Made by a program: the position numbers and the translations under genes
Notes under the pieces: model-generated
Database searches by the model: none
What the model saw: the letters and a program-made list of their open reading frames with translations, nothing else
What the model was told of the DNA's origin: nothing
Origin: Stappia sp.
GTDB lineage: Bacteria > Pseudomonadota > Alphaproteobacteria > Rhizobiales > Stappiaceae
Length of the DNA stretch: 64,000 nucleotides
Direction of reading: 5' to 3'
Assembly: GCA_002722295.1 (NCBI GenBank)
Contig: PBLF01000035.1
Coordinates: 143,203-207,202, forward strand
Shown here: piece after piece, positions 28,504 through 37,846 of the stretch
Layout of the letters: each line of letters begins with the position of its first letter
Numbering within the stretch: the first letter of the stretch is position 1

Positions 28504-29409
28504 TCACACCCATTTGCGCATGATCCACATCCACTGGTCGGGCGCGGCGCGGATCCATTGTTCGAACAGGCCGTGGTAGGCCTGTGTCAGGGCGAGGGCG
28601 TCGGCCTTGCGGTCGCCCGTGCGCGGCACGTCGACGATCACGGCTGAGATGCGGAACCGGTCGTCGGGCAGGCGCAACACACGCGCGGCGACCAGCGGCA
28701 CACCGGCCGCGCAGGCGACCATGGCCGGATAGGTGGTGGCGTAGGCGTCATGGCCGAAGAAGGGGATCACCGCGCCACGCGGATCGCGCAGGTCGGCGAG
28801 CATGGCGACGCGCCCACCCCGGCGCACCGTCGACAGCACCCGGCGCGCTGTCTCATGCCCCTTCGGCAGCAATCCGCCTGGATAGAGGGGCGCGCGCAGC
28901 GAGTGCAACAGAGTGTCTGAACGGGCGTTGCTCAGCGCCTTGTAGACCCCGATGGGAGACCAGCCGAGCTCCAGGGCTCCGAGCGTGGTCACTTCCCAGT
29001 TGCCCGCGTGCATGGACACGACGACCGCACCGCCGTTACCGACGAGATTCCCGACCTCGGACACATCGAACTCGAAACGGGACGGGTCTTGCGTCACGCG
29101 GTCGAGCTGCAGCGTTTCGGCCGCGACCCGCCCGAGATTTTCCCACATCCGGCGAGCCAGTGTGTCGCGTTCCGCCTCTCCCATCTCGGGAAAGGCACGG
29201 GCCAGATTGTCCATGGCGCGCCGGTGACGCTTGTTCATCGGGCCGAAGAAGCGCCATGCCCGCCCCATGGCACGCCCCATGGCCCGCTCGGGGATCACCC
29301 GAACCAGCGCGAAGCAGGCGCGCAACATCAGCCATTCCGCGGCGTGGCGGACCGTCAGGCCAAAGGAGCGGAGGCGGGCCGCGAGGGGGCGGCCGGATTG
29401 CGCCGTCAT
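28504..29409 (-). CDS. Lipid A biosynthesis (lauroyl) acyltransferase, LpxL/HtrB-like
   Basis: A 301-residue membrane-anchored acyltransferase adding a secondary acyl chain to lipid A. One N-terminal hydrophobic segment (WLMLRACFALVRVI) is followed by the family motif SMHAGNWEVTTLGAL, whose His and downstream acid are catalytic, then GVYKALSN and the end QWIRAAPDQWMWIMRKWV, near-diagnostic for the family. I chose the ATG at 29409; the frame opens 51 bases earlier. It is divergent from the AEC carrier gene. Confidence 0.92.
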   Translation of the reverse strand: MTAQSGRPLAARLRSFGLTVRHAAEWLMLRACFALVRVIPERAMGRAMGRAWRFFGPMNKRHRRAMDNLARAFPEMGEAERDTLARRMWENLGRVAAETLQLDRVTQDPSRFEFDVSEVGNLVGNGGAVVVSMHAGNWEVTTLGALELGWSPIGVYKALSNARSDTLLHSLRAPLYPGGLLPKGHETARRVLSTVRRGGRVAMLADLRDPRGAVIPFFGHDAYATTYPAMVACAAGVPLVAARVLRLPDDRFRISAVIVDVPRTGDRKADALALTQAYHGLFEQWIRAAPDQWMWIMRKWV

Positions 29410-29625
29410 GATGGCAGTCGCATCCCCGGGGCGGTGGCGTTGATGAAAGCGGGCCGGCACCAGGGCGCCGGATGGCGTTGACCGGTTCCCACGAACCGGC
29501 TAGGCCTGCGGTGCTTACCGAAGCGAAGGGGGCTTGGCAACAGGTCCGGGGAGGGACCGTGTCCGCGCGCATGGCGGAGACGGAACGGGGCAGGCATTGG
29601 GGCCGGAACGGTCCCGGAGATCGCG

Positions 29626-30579
29626 ATGGAAAATGTCATTTCACTGGCGTTGCCGTTCTTCGGCCTCATCTTTCTCGGGGTCGCCGCCGGCAAGTTCAAG
29701 AAGCTGCCGCCCGAAGGCCTCGCCTGGATGCAGTTCTTCGTCATCTACATCGCGCTGCCGGCGCTTTTTTTTCGCCTGCTCGCCAGGACGCCGGTGGAGG
29801 AACTCACCAACATCGGCTACGTGGCCGGCACCACCTTCGCGACCTACTGCGCCTTCGCGATCGCCTTTTGCATCGGCGTCATCGCGTCGAACGGCAACAT
29901 CCCCGAGGCGACCATCCAGGCGCTGATCGGCTCCTACTCCAACATCGGCTACATGGGGCCGGGCCTGACGCTGGCCGTTCTCGGGCCGGCGGCCGCCGTG
30001 CCCACGGCGCTGGTGTTCTGTTTCGACAACATATTGCTGTTCACGCTGGCGCCACTGATGATGGCCGTCGCCGGAACGGACAACGAGCCGCCGATGAAGA
30101 CGGCGCTCACCGTGCTGAAACGAATCTTCACGCATCCGTTCATTCTGGCGACAATCGCCGGCGTCCTGGCGGCGGCGGTGCAGTTCCGTCCACCGCAGGC
30201 CCTGGACACGCTGTTGACGTTTCTTTCAAACGCCGCCGCGCCCTGCGCGCTCTTTGCCATGGGCGTCACGGTGGTCCAGCGGCCACTCGGGCGCGTTCCG
30301 CTGGAGCTTCCGGCGGTGCTCATCATCAAGCTGGTGGTGCATCCGCTCATCGTGCTGCTGCTGCTCAACTGGATCGGCGGATTCGATCCGTCCTGGGTGG
30401 CGACGGCGGTGCTGATGGCCTGTCTGCCGCCGGCGGCCAACGTCTTTGTCATCGCCCAGCAGTACGACGTCTATTCCCAGCGGGCCTCGAGCGCGATCCT
30501 GATCGGAACCATCGCCTCGACCGTCACGGTCTCGCTCTTCATCTATTTCATCACCGAAGGCTACCTGCCCATCGGCTAG
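29626..30579 (+). CDS. AEC-family (auxin efflux carrier) transporter
   Basis: A 317-residue protein of ten predicted membrane helices in two repeats of five, the AEC/BART fold. The first half shows LALPFFGLIFLGVAAGKF and ALPALFFRLLARTP, and the second FILATIAGVLAAAVQF, ALFAMGVTVVQRPL and ACLPPAANVFVIAQQY, where the Pro-Pro-Ala-Ala-Asn segment is the broken-helix transport site typical of the family. Substrates are usually malate, malonate or related anions; none can be assigned here. Confidence 0.92.
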   Translation: MENVISLALPFFGLIFLGVAAGKFKKLPPEGLAWMQFFVIYIALPALFFRLLARTPVEELTNIGYVAGTTFATYCAFAIAFCIGVIASNGNIPEATIQALIGSYSNIGYMGPGLTLAVLGPAAAVPTALVFCFDNILLFTLAPLMMAVAGTDNEPPMKTALTVLKRIFTHPFILATIAGVLAAAVQFRPPQALDTLLTFLSNAAAPCALFAMGVTVVQRPLGRVPLELPAVLIIKLVVHPLIVLLLLNWIGGFDPSWVATAVLMACLPPAANVFVIAQQYDVYSQRASSAILIGTIASTVTVSLFIYFITEGYLPIG

Positions 30580-30596
30580 GGTGTGGCGCGAAACCT

Positions 30597-31841
30597 TTAC
30601 CGCCCAAGCGTCAGGCCGCGCATGAGCTTGGGACGCGCGAGCACGGGCGCGATGCCCTCGCGCATGAGCATCCGCCGCAAGGGCGCGACCCGCGAGGCGA
30701 GATAGAGCCCGATGCTCCTGAGCGCCTGGACTGGCAGCATGTCGGTCAGCAGCGAGCGGTTGAGAAGGTCGACGGCCGTGGTCCGCGAGGTGATGTCGGC
30801 GCGGCGCTGGCGCTCGTAGCGGCCAAGAACCTCGTCGGAGCCGATGTCCTCGCCACGGTCGCGGGCGGACACGACGATCTCGACGAGGGCCGCCACGTCG
30901 CGCAAGCCAAGGTTCAGTCCCTGTGCGCCGATCGGCGGAAACACGTGCGCGGCCTCGCCGACGAGGGCCGCTCGCCGTGCCCCCATTCGCGTCGCCGTCA
31001 GGCCGCCGAGCGGATAGACCTGCCGCGCGCCGTCGATGCGCATCTTGCCGTAGACGGACCGCGCCCGGCGCTCCAGCTCCAGTGCCAGCGTGTCGTCGTC
31101 CATCGCGGCCAGTTCCTGCGCGACCTCTGGCCGTTCGACGCAGACGAGCGAGGAGCCGCGCCCCGAAAGGGGCACAAGGGTGAAGGGGCCGGTGGGCGTG
31201 TGGAACTCGGTCGAGTGAAAGCGGTGCGGCAGATCATGGTCCAGATTGACGATGAGGGCGGCCTGCGGATAGCGCCAGGTCTTCGTGTCGATGCCGACCG
31301 CGTCGCGAACCGGAGAGTTGCGACCATCGGCGCCGACGACGAGCCGCACGCAAACATGCTCGCCGGTCTCCAGGTCGAGTCGCGTGCAGTCGGCGCCGGC
31401 CTCCAGCCCCTCGAACCGGGCGTGAATGCGGGTCAGCCCTTCGGTCCCGGAGGCTGCTTCGCCAAGGATCCGGTTCAGGTCACGGTTACGGATGTTGTAG
31501 CCGAAGGCCTCGAGCTTGAGCTCTGAGGCGTCGAAGACCGTTTCCGGCGCGCGGAACAGCCGTTCGGTTCCGTCGATGATGCGCATGTGCGCCAGCGGCG
31601 CGGCATGGGGCAGAATGCGCTCCCACAGGTCGAGCGACTTCAGCATCTCCACCGAGGAATCGAGCAAGGCCGTGGTGCGGTCATCCTCCGCCGTCACGTC
31701 CGGCGCGATGAGGACCGTGAACAGTCCCGAGCGGGCGAGGGCGATCGCCATGGCAAGGCCGGAGGGGCCCGCGCCCACCACCGCGACGTCATGAACGGAC
31801 GTCGCCGTCCCGGCTGCACGCGCGTCGGATGTGCTGGTCAT
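30597..31841 (-). CDS. UbiH/Coq6-type FAD-dependent hydroxylase
   Basis: A 414-residue aromatic-ring monooxygenase of the ubiquinone biosynthesis group. FAD motifs are in order: VAVVGAGPSGLAMAIALARSG at the N-terminus, LVVGADGRNSPVRDAVG at about residue 165, and the closing ALVGEAAHVFPPIGAQGLNLG near residue 285. The middle (FHTPTGPFTLVPL) matches the UbiH/UbiF beta sheet. Which ring position it hydroxylates, or whether it acts outside ubiquinone synthesis, cannot be decided. It converges on the AEC carrier gene 18 bases away. Confidence 0.91.
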   Translation of the reverse strand: MTSTSDARAAGTATSVHDVAVVGAGPSGLAMAIALARSGLFTVLIAPDVTAEDDRTTALLDSSVEMLKSLDLWERILPHAAPLAHMRIIDGTERLFRAPETVFDASELKLEAFGYNIRNRDLNRILGEAASGTEGLTRIHARFEGLEAGADCTRLDLETGEHVCVRLVVGADGRNSPVRDAVGIDTKTWRYPQAALIVNLDHDLPHRFHSTEFHTPTGPFTLVPLSGRGSSLVCVERPEVAQELAAMDDDTLALELERRARSVYGKMRIDGARQVYPLGGLTATRMGARRAALVGEAAHVFPPIGAQGLNLGLRDVAALVEIVVSARDRGEDIGSDEVLGRYERQRRADITSRTTAVDLLNRSLLTDMLPVQALRSIGLYLASRVAPLRRMLMREGIAPVLARPKLMRGLTLGR

Positions 31842-32075
31842 GTCGTTGCCCGCCTGTCGGTTTTCCGCTCTCCGGGGAGTGAACCCCTATGTTGCGCATC
31901 AAGATGGCGGAGCGGGTCCGTTTTGCAAGTCCCCTCGGGCGCCTGGCCCCGTGCATATGGTCGCATCCGCAAGAAACCCGATCGGTCGCGACGCATCCTC
32001 CTGCTATGACCGCTCACGGAGGACGGCTGGCCGGACGGGTCGGCGCGTGCGAGGATCGGGACGGGCCGCATCATC

Positions 32076-33050
32076 ATGAGCGAGTTGAACGGGAACATGA
32101 CGGGCGAACGCATCAGGCACGATCCGGCGCCGGGAGAGGCCGGGGCACGCGCCGCGCGCGGGCTCGCCCGCAATCCGCGCCTCGCGGTCTTTGGTGCCAT
32201 CGCCATCGCGGCCGCCGCCGGCTGGGCCTATCTCGCCGGCATGGTCGCCGCCATGGTCCCGGTCATGGACATGACCGAACTCGGCCCCGGCATGGCCTTC
32301 TTCAACTCCTTCAATATCTTCGAAGGGCTGCCGCCGGACATGCGCGCGGCGCTGGCGGCACTGTGCCTGCCCGAGGGGGCGACGACCTTCGGAATGCCGG
32401 CCTCCACCACATACACGCTTTCCGATGCCGGCCTCGTGTTCCTGATGTGGGTGATGATGGCTCTGGCCATGATGCTGCCGAGTGCCGCCCCGATGATCGC
32501 CCGCTTTGCAGAACATCCGCACCCGATGAAGTCAGGCACCGCACGCGCCGTTCCAACGCTTGTGCTGGCGCTCGGCTATCTCACCCTTTGGGTTGCCTAC
32601 GCGGTGGTTGCAACGGTGGCGCAGGGCGGCCTGACCGCCTTTCGCCTGATGACCCCGATGATGGCGCCGGCAACGCTCGTGCTCGCCGGGACGACGCTGG
32701 TCGCGGCCGGCATCTACCAGTTCACGCCGGCGAAACTCGCCTGTCTGGCACGCTGCCAGCGGCCCGTTCTCTTTCCTCTCGACCAGCGCTACGCGAGCCT
32801 TGGCGAGGTCTACCGCCTCGGACTTGTGCAGGGCATGTTGTGCCTCGGGTGCTGCTGGGCGCTGATGACCGTCATGTTCGCCGTCGGTGTCATGAACGTG
32901 CTCTGGATCGCGGTCCTGGGTCTGCTCATGGGAATAGAGAAGACCGTCTTCCGCTTCTGGATCCCGCGCGCCATAGGCGTGTTCCTGATTGCGTGGGGGC
33001 TGGCCCTGCTGGCGCTTTCGGATGCGGGGCGCGCACTGCTTGCGGGCTGA
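32076..33050 (+). CDS. DUF2182 multi-spanning membrane protein
   Basis: A 324-residue inner-membrane protein with about seven hydrophobic segments, of the DUF2182 group described as predicted metal-binding membrane proteins. Features are FLMWVMMALAMMLPSAAPMI, rich in Met, and YQFTPAKLACLARCQRP, then LVQGMLCLGCCWALM. The Met- and Cys-rich motifs in or beside helices suggest metal or heme handling, but no activity is established. Relatives often sit beside a DUF1326 gene; none is here. It shares a 234-base divergent region with the UbiH-type gene. Confidence 0.85.
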   Translation: MSELNGNMTGERIRHDPAPGEAGARAARGLARNPRLAVFGAIAIAAAAGWAYLAGMVAAMVPVMDMTELGPGMAFFNSFNIFEGLPPDMRAALAALCLPEGATTFGMPASTTYTLSDAGLVFLMWVMMALAMMLPSAAPMIARFAEHPHPMKSGTARAVPTLVLALGYLTLWVAYAVVATVAQGGLTAFRLMTPMMAPATLVLAGTTLVAAGIYQFTPAKLACLARCQRPVLFPLDQRYASLGEVYRLGLVQGMLCLGCCWALMTVMFAVGVMNVLWIAVLGLLMGIEKTVFRFWIPRAIGVFLIAWGLALLALSDAGRALLAG

Positions 33051-33227
33051 GCTTCCCTTGCGATATTCTGACCTTCGCATGCAATGTCGTGTTGCAGTCC
33101 GCCTTGGTTGCGGGCATACGGAGCGTTCGTTTCGATTTCCACCTGCAGCCCGTCCCGCCGGACGGAGCCAACCAGGGCTCAGCCTGTGACAAAGGGCAAA
33201 TCGGCGGATCTTGAATCCGCAATCGCC

Positions 33228-33932
33228 ATGCCGCTGAAAAGCGCCCATCCGCTCTTCCTGATCCATGTGCTGACGGCGCTTGGCGCTCCGATTGCGCTTC
33301 TGGCATTGCTTGCCGGCGCGCAGGGCGACTGGGCCATGCTGTTCGTCTGGCTCGGCATCGCGCTGGTGGTGGACGGCGTCGACGGCCCCCTGGCGCGGCG
33401 CTACGACATCGCGCGGCGGATGCCGCAGTGGTCGGGTGCCTCGCTCGATTTCGTCATCGACTACGCGACCTACGTCTTCCTGCCGGCCTTCGCGCTTGCC
33501 GGCAGCGACATGCTGTCCACGCCCTGGAACTGGATCTGCGGCGGCCTCGTCGTTTTCACCGGCGCGCTCTATTTCGCCGACAACGGCATGAAGCAGCCGG
33601 ACGGCTCGTTCAAGGGCTTTCCGGCCGGCTGGAACATGGTCGTCTTCGGGCTGATGGTGTTGTCCTCATCGCAGGTCTTCACCGTGCTGTTCGTGATCGC
33701 GCTCTGCGCGCTGACCTTCGCGCCGGTCCGCTTCGTGCATCCGGTGCGCGTGGCCCGCTGGCGGGTGCTGACCCTTGCCGTCACGCTGGTGTGGTTCGTG
33801 GCCGCCGGTCTTGCCATTGCCAACGGGCTGTCCGCCGAGGGCATCGTGAAGTGGCTTCTGGCCGGATCCAGCATCTACCTGCTTCTCGTTTCGGCGGTCC
33901 AGCAGGGCCTCGAGGCGATTTCCCGACGCTGA
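33228..33932 (+). CDS. pcs: Phosphatidylcholine synthase
   Basis: A 234-residue integral membrane CDP-alcohol phosphotransferase that makes phosphatidylcholine from CDP-diacylglycerol and choline. The CDP-OH-P signature spans VVDGVDGPLARRYDI...WSGASLDFVIDYATYVF, giving D-x2-DG-x2-AR and a later G-x3-D-x3-D; the long insert between AR and G is specific to bacterial Pcs. The following helices match (FADNGMKQPDGSFKGFPAGWN). I chose the ATG at 33228, though a GTG at 33186 is in frame and no ribosome binding site stands out. TerC follows 28 bases later. Confidence 0.92.
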   Translation: MPLKSAHPLFLIHVLTALGAPIALLALLAGAQGDWAMLFVWLGIALVVDGVDGPLARRYDIARRMPQWSGASLDFVIDYATYVFLPAFALAGSDMLSTPWNWICGGLVVFTGALYFADNGMKQPDGSFKGFPAGWNMVVFGLMVLSSSQVFTVLFVIALCALTFAPVRFVHPVRVARWRVLTLAVTLVWFVAAGLAIANGLSAEGIVKWLLAGSSIYLLLVSAVQQGLEAISRR

Positions 33933-33960
33933 CCACCGCAACCGGAACGGACGCGACGCG

Positions 33961-34683
33961 ATGCTCGAGCTTCTTCAGGATCCGGCCGCATGGGCAAGCC
34001 TGCTCACGCTGACGGTCATGGAGATCGTGCTCGGCATCGACAACGTGATCTTCATCTCGGTGCTGGTCAGCCGTCTCGACGCGGCAAGCGCCAAACGCGC
34101 CCGCCAGATCGGCCTGGCTCTGGCGCTTGTGTTTCGCATCGCGCTCCTGTCGATCCTCACCGTTCTGATCGGTCTCACGGCGCCGGTGTTCTCGCTCTTC
34201 GGCGAGGCGTTCTCGTGGCGGGACCTGATCCTGCTCGCCGGCGGGCTTTTCCTGCTGGTGAAGGGCACGCACGAAATCCACAAGGGCATCGAGGGCGGTC
34301 ATGAAGAGGAGGGCGGCAAGGCAAGCACCGCCTTTGCCGGCGTGATCGTTCAGATCATCCTCATCGACCTCGTATTTTCCGTCGATTCCATCGTGACCGC
34401 CATCGGCATGGCCCAGCACATCGAGGTCATGGTGGCCGCCGTCATCATCTCGATGATCGCCATGTATCTCGCCTCGGGACCGATTGCCGGTTTCGTGCAG
34501 CGCCATCCCACGACCAAGATGCTTGCGCTGGCGTTCCTGCTGCTCATCGGCGTGGCGCTGATCGCGGACGGCATCGGCTTCCATATCCCGCGCGGCTACA
34601 TCTATTTCGCCATGGCATTTTCCGCCGGCGTCGAGGTCATCAACATCCTCGCCGCCGCACGGCGCAAGCGCCTGAAAGGTTGA
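33961..34683 (+). CDS. TerC-family integral membrane protein
   Basis: A 240-residue protein with seven or more helices. The conserved intramembrane acidic motifs of TerC/YkoY/Alx proteins are present: MEIVLGIDNVIFISVLVSRL in the first helix and IILIDLVFSVDSIVTAIGM in the fourth, with FRIALLSIL between. Relatives take part in tellurite resistance and in Mn2+ efflux or metallation of exported proteins. A His/Glu-rich cytoplasmic loop (GGHEEEGGK) could bind metal. It is 28 bases behind pcs, so co-transcription is likely. A GC palindrome follows its stop. Confidence 0.93.
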   Translation: MLELLQDPAAWASLLTLTVMEIVLGIDNVIFISVLVSRLDAASAKRARQIGLALALVFRIALLSILTVLIGLTAPVFSLFGEAFSWRDLILLAGGLFLLVKGTHEIHKGIEGGHEEEGGKASTAFAGVIVQIILIDLVFSVDSIVTAIGMAQHIEVMVAAVIISMIAMYLASGPIAGFVQRHPTTKMLALAFLLLIGVALIADGIGFHIPRGYIYFAMAFSAGVEVINILAAARRKRLKG

Positions 34684-34772
34684 GCTTTCCCGCGCGCGGG
34701 ACTTGCCCGTATTCCCGCCGCGCCCCATGATCGTTCCCGACACGACACTTAAAAACGTCAGGGAGAGACGTC

Positions 34773-35750
34773 ATGGTCAAGGCTATCAGGGTGCATGAGA
34801 CCGGCGGACCGGAGGTCATGCGCCTGGAGGATGTCGAGGCGGGAACGCCCGGCGCGGGCGAAGCGCTGATCCGCCATACGGCGATCGGTCTGAACTACAT
34901 CGACACCTACTTTCGCTCGGGTCTCTATCCGGCACCGGCGGGACTGCCCTTCACGCCCGGGAACGAGGGCGCGGGTGAGGTGCTGGCGGTGGGCGAGGGC
35001 GTGACCCACATCGCGGCCGGCGACCGGGTCGCCTATGCGGGACCGCTCGGCTCCTATGCCGAGGAGCGGGTGATTGCCGCCGACCGGCTGGTGAAGATCC
35101 CCGAGGGCGTCGATGACCGCACGGCCGCCGCGATGATGCTCAAGGGCATGACCGCGCGCTATCTGCTGCGCGAAACCTATCGCATCACCAACGAGACGGT
35201 CCTGCTGTTCCACGCTGCCGCCGGCGGCGTCGGCCTCATCGCCGGCCAATGGGCGGCGAGCCTTGGCGCCACCGTCATCGGCACCGTGGGATCGGAGGAG
35301 AAGGCCCGGCTCGCGAAGGAAAACGGCTACACCCATGTGATCAACTACCGGACGGAGAACTTCGTCGAGCGGGTGCGCGAAATCACCGGCGGCAAGCTTT
35401 GCGACGTCGTCTACGATTCGGTCGGCAAGGACACCTATCCAGGGTCCCTCGACTGCCTGCGCCCGCTTGGCACCTGGGTGTCCTTCGGCCAGTCATCCGG
35501 CCCGATCACGGACTTCAATCTCGCCATGCTCTCGGCCAAGGGCTCGCTTTTCGCAACGCGTCCGACACTCTTCACCTATGTGGCGGCGCGCGAGGCGCTC
35601 GAGGAGACGGCAAACGATCTCTTCGATGTCGTGGCCCGTGGCGTGGTGAAAATCGCCGTGAACCAGGAGTATGCCCTTTCCGATGCGGTCCAGGCCCACA
35701 AGGACCTGGAGGGGCGCAAGACGACGGGCGGCACGGTCCTGATCCCGTAA
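34773..35750 (+). CDS. qor: NADPH:quinone oxidoreductase, zeta-crystallin type
   Basis: A 325-residue zinc-free medium-chain dehydrogenase. The N-terminal GroES-like half starts MVKAIRVHETGGPEVMRLEDV and includes IGLNYIDTYFRSGLYP and FTPGNEGAGEVLAVGEGV. The Rossmann half contains LLFHAAAGGVGLIAGQWA (the A-x-x-G-x-x-G motif), INYRTENFVERV and VYDSVGKDTYPGSLDCL, matching quinone reductases of the QOR1 group. GGAGAG precedes the ATG. It is transcribed as a single gene and followed by a stable hairpin. Confidence 0.94.
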   Translation: MVKAIRVHETGGPEVMRLEDVEAGTPGAGEALIRHTAIGLNYIDTYFRSGLYPAPAGLPFTPGNEGAGEVLAVGEGVTHIAAGDRVAYAGPLGSYAEERVIAADRLVKIPEGVDDRTAAAMMLKGMTARYLLRETYRITNETVLLFHAAAGGVGLIAGQWAASLGATVIGTVGSEEKARLAKENGYTHVINYRTENFVERVREITGGKLCDVVYDSVGKDTYPGSLDCLRPLGTWVSFGQSSGPITDFNLAMLSAKGSLFATRPTLFTYVAAREALEETANDLFDVVARGVVKIAVNQEYALSDAVQAHKDLEGRKTTGGTVLIP

Positions 35751-35760
35751 CCGGACTGCA

Positions 35761-35800
35761 CGCGGAGCGAATTGCCGGGAGGTTTTCCCGCCGCTCCGCG
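35761..35800 (+). terminator. Stable hairpin after qor
   Basis: A 9-bp outer stem (CGCGGAGCG pairing with CGCTCCGCG) encloses a second dyad (GGGAGGTTTTCCC). No U tract follows, so it may be a factor-dependent or weak terminator, or may simply stabilise the mRNA end. Confidence 0.4.
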
Positions 35801-35974
35801 ACGCGCGAGCGCCAAGTCGTGGATTCTGCTCTGGTCGCGGGCCGGCGCTTGCTGCACACTTTGACGTCGTGCCGCGTTCGCGGTCAGTCCGCCAGGTGAG
35901 TCGGGTGACCTCCGGGTGCGCGGCACGAGCGGGAAACACACGGGACGACAGGAAAAGGCTCGGCAGGTCGCTTC

Positions 35975-36340
35975 ATGGGCAAGCTCACGACACATGTTCT
36001 CGACACCGCACGCGGGGTTCCGGCGGCCGGGCTCGCGCTCTCCCTCCATCTGGTGGAGCGGGACGGCGAGGGCGAGCGACTGGTGCCGGTGAAGTGCGCG
36101 ACGACCAATGCCGACGGACGGGTCGACGGACCTCTTCTCGAGGGGGACGCGTTTCGTGTTGGCACCTACGAGCTACGGTTTCACGTGGGCGACTATCTGC
36201 GCGCCACGGGTACGGAATTGCCGGATCCGCCGTTCCTGGATCTCGTGCCCCTGCGCTTCGGCATCGCTGACCCTTCCGCGCACTACCACGTGCCGCTTCT
36301 GGTTTCGCCCTACGGCTATTCCACCTATCGCGGGAGCTGA
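35975..36340 (+). CDS. uraH: 5-hydroxyisourate hydrolase (transthyretin-like)
   Basis: A 121-residue HIU hydrolase that opens the product of urate oxidation. The active-site His is in LTTHVLDTARGVPAAGL near the N-terminus, a second catalytic His and Arg lie in the ELRFHVGDYL region and downstream strands, and the C-terminus ends in the family signature YSTYRGS. There is no signal peptide. It leads a tight plus-strand run into xdhABC, three bases before xdhA, so urate formation and processing are co-expressed. A urate oxidase gene is not in the window. Confidence 0.96.
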   Translation: MGKLTTHVLDTARGVPAAGLALSLHLVERDGEGERLVPVKCATTNADGRVDGPLLEGDAFRVGTYELRFHVGDYLRATGTELPDPPFLDLVPLRFGIADPSAHYHVPLLVSPYGYSTYRGS

Positions 36341-36343
36341 GCC

Positions 36344-37846
36344 ATGCGCCGCACCCTTCGTTTCCTGCATCGTGGACGTATCGTCGAGCTTCAGGACGTG
36401 GGGCCGACGGAGACGGTTCTCGACTATCTGCGCCTGCGCGCCGGGTTGACCGGCACGAAGGAGGGGTGTGGCGAGGGAGACTGCGGCGCCTGTACCGTCG
36501 CGCTCGGGCGGTTGTCCGGCGGGCGGGTCGTCTACAAGGCGGTCAACTCCTGCATTCTCTTCCTGGGACAGCTCGACGGCGCCGAACTCGTCACGGTCGA
36601 CGACCTGGCCGGCGACGAACGCCTGCACCCGGTCCAGCAGGCGCTGGTGGAGCATCACGGATCCCAGTGCGGCTTCTGCACTCCGGGCTTCGTCATGAGC
36701 CTCTTTACGCTCTACCATACAGAAGGTCTTGCCCCCTCGCGCAAGACCGTGACCGACTGGCTGGCGGGCAACCTGTGCCGCTGCACCGGATATCGTCCGA
36801 TCGTAGATGCGGCAATGGAGTCCTGCTTCGGCGCGATCGACGATGCCTTTTCGGCGCGCGCGCGGGAGACGGAGGCGATCCTGCGCGACCTCGATGACGG
36901 CAAGGGACTGGCGCTCGGCGAGGCGGAGCGCTTTTTCGCGGCACCGGCAAGCGTCGATGCGATTGCAACGCTGTGCGCGGATCATCCCGACGCGACCATC
37001 GTCGCCGGTGCGACCGACGTCGGTCTCTGGGTCACAAAGCAGCTTCGCGACCTGCCCAAGATCATCTGGACGGGCGGCGTGGCGGATTTCGAGGCCGTGG
37101 ACGAAACGCCGGCCGGCGTTCTCATGGGGGCGCGTGCGACCTTCGCCGACACGCATGCCGCGATGGCCCGCATCGACCCGGATCTTGGCGAGCTGTGGCG
37201 CCGGATCGGCTCGCGGCAGGTGCGCAACTCCGGCACGGTCTGCGGCAACATCGCCAACGGATCGCCCATCGGCGACAGCCCGCCGGCGCTCATCGCGCTC
37301 GGGGCGACGCTGGAGCTGCGCCTGGGCGAAGAGGCGCGCACCCTGCCTTTGGAATCCTTTTTCATCGACTACGGCAAACAGGACCGCCAGCCTGGCGAGA
37401 TCGTGACCGGGCTCTATGTTCCGCGTCTCGATCCGAACCAGGTGTTTCGCGCCTTCAAGGTATCCAAGCGTTTCGACCAGGACATTTCCTCGGTCCTGTG
37501 CGCCGTGCGCCTGACCCTTGCCGACGACCGGATCGTCGAGGCACGGGTTGCCTTCGGCGGCATGGCGGCGACGCCCAAGCGGGCGGCAAAGACGGAGATC
37601 GCACTGCTCGGGGCACGGCCGGATGCGCCCGGCACCTGGGCCGCGGCCCTGCGGGCGCTGGCCGACGATTTCGCGCCGCTGTCGGACATGCGGGCCAGCG
37701 CCGACTATCGGCGTGAGGTGGCACGCGCCTTGCTTGCCAAGGCCCTGGTGGAAATGGGCGGAACTCCGGACGAACGCACGCGGCTTACGGGCACGCGCGC
37801 CAGCGGCGGCGGAATTCCGGACAGGGGGACGAGCGATGCAGCCTGA
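36344..37846 (+). CDS. xdhA: Xanthine dehydrogenase small subunit (2Fe-2S and FAD)
   Basis: A 500-residue subunit of the molybdenum enzyme that oxidises hypoxanthine and xanthine to urate. The N-terminal plant-type ferredoxin domain carries CGEGDCGACTVALG; the second cluster is in QCGFCTPGFVMSL and NLCRCTGYRPI. The FAD domain follows (TIVAGATDVGLWVTKQLRDL; RQVRNSGTVCGNIANGSPIGDSPPALI). Length and order fit XdhA of the two-subunit bacterial type. It overlaps xdhB by 11 bases. Confidence 0.97.
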   Translation: MRRTLRFLHRGRIVELQDVGPTETVLDYLRLRAGLTGTKEGCGEGDCGACTVALGRLSGGRVVYKAVNSCILFLGQLDGAELVTVDDLAGDERLHPVQQALVEHHGSQCGFCTPGFVMSLFTLYHTEGLAPSRKTVTDWLAGNLCRCTGYRPIVDAAMESCFGAIDDAFSARARETEAILRDLDDGKGLALGEAERFFAAPASVDAIATLCADHPDATIVAGATDVGLWVTKQLRDLPKIIWTGGVADFEAVDETPAGVLMGARATFADTHAAMARIDPDLGELWRRIGSRQVRNSGTVCGNIANGSPIGDSPPALIALGATLELRLGEEARTLPLESFFIDYGKQDRQPGEIVTGLYVPRLDPNQVFRAFKVSKRFDQDISSVLCAVRLTLADDRIVEARVAFGGMAATPKRAAKTEIALLGARPDAPGTWAAALRALADDFAPLSDMRASADYRREVARALLAKALVEMGGTPDERTRLTGTRASGGGIPDRGTSDAA

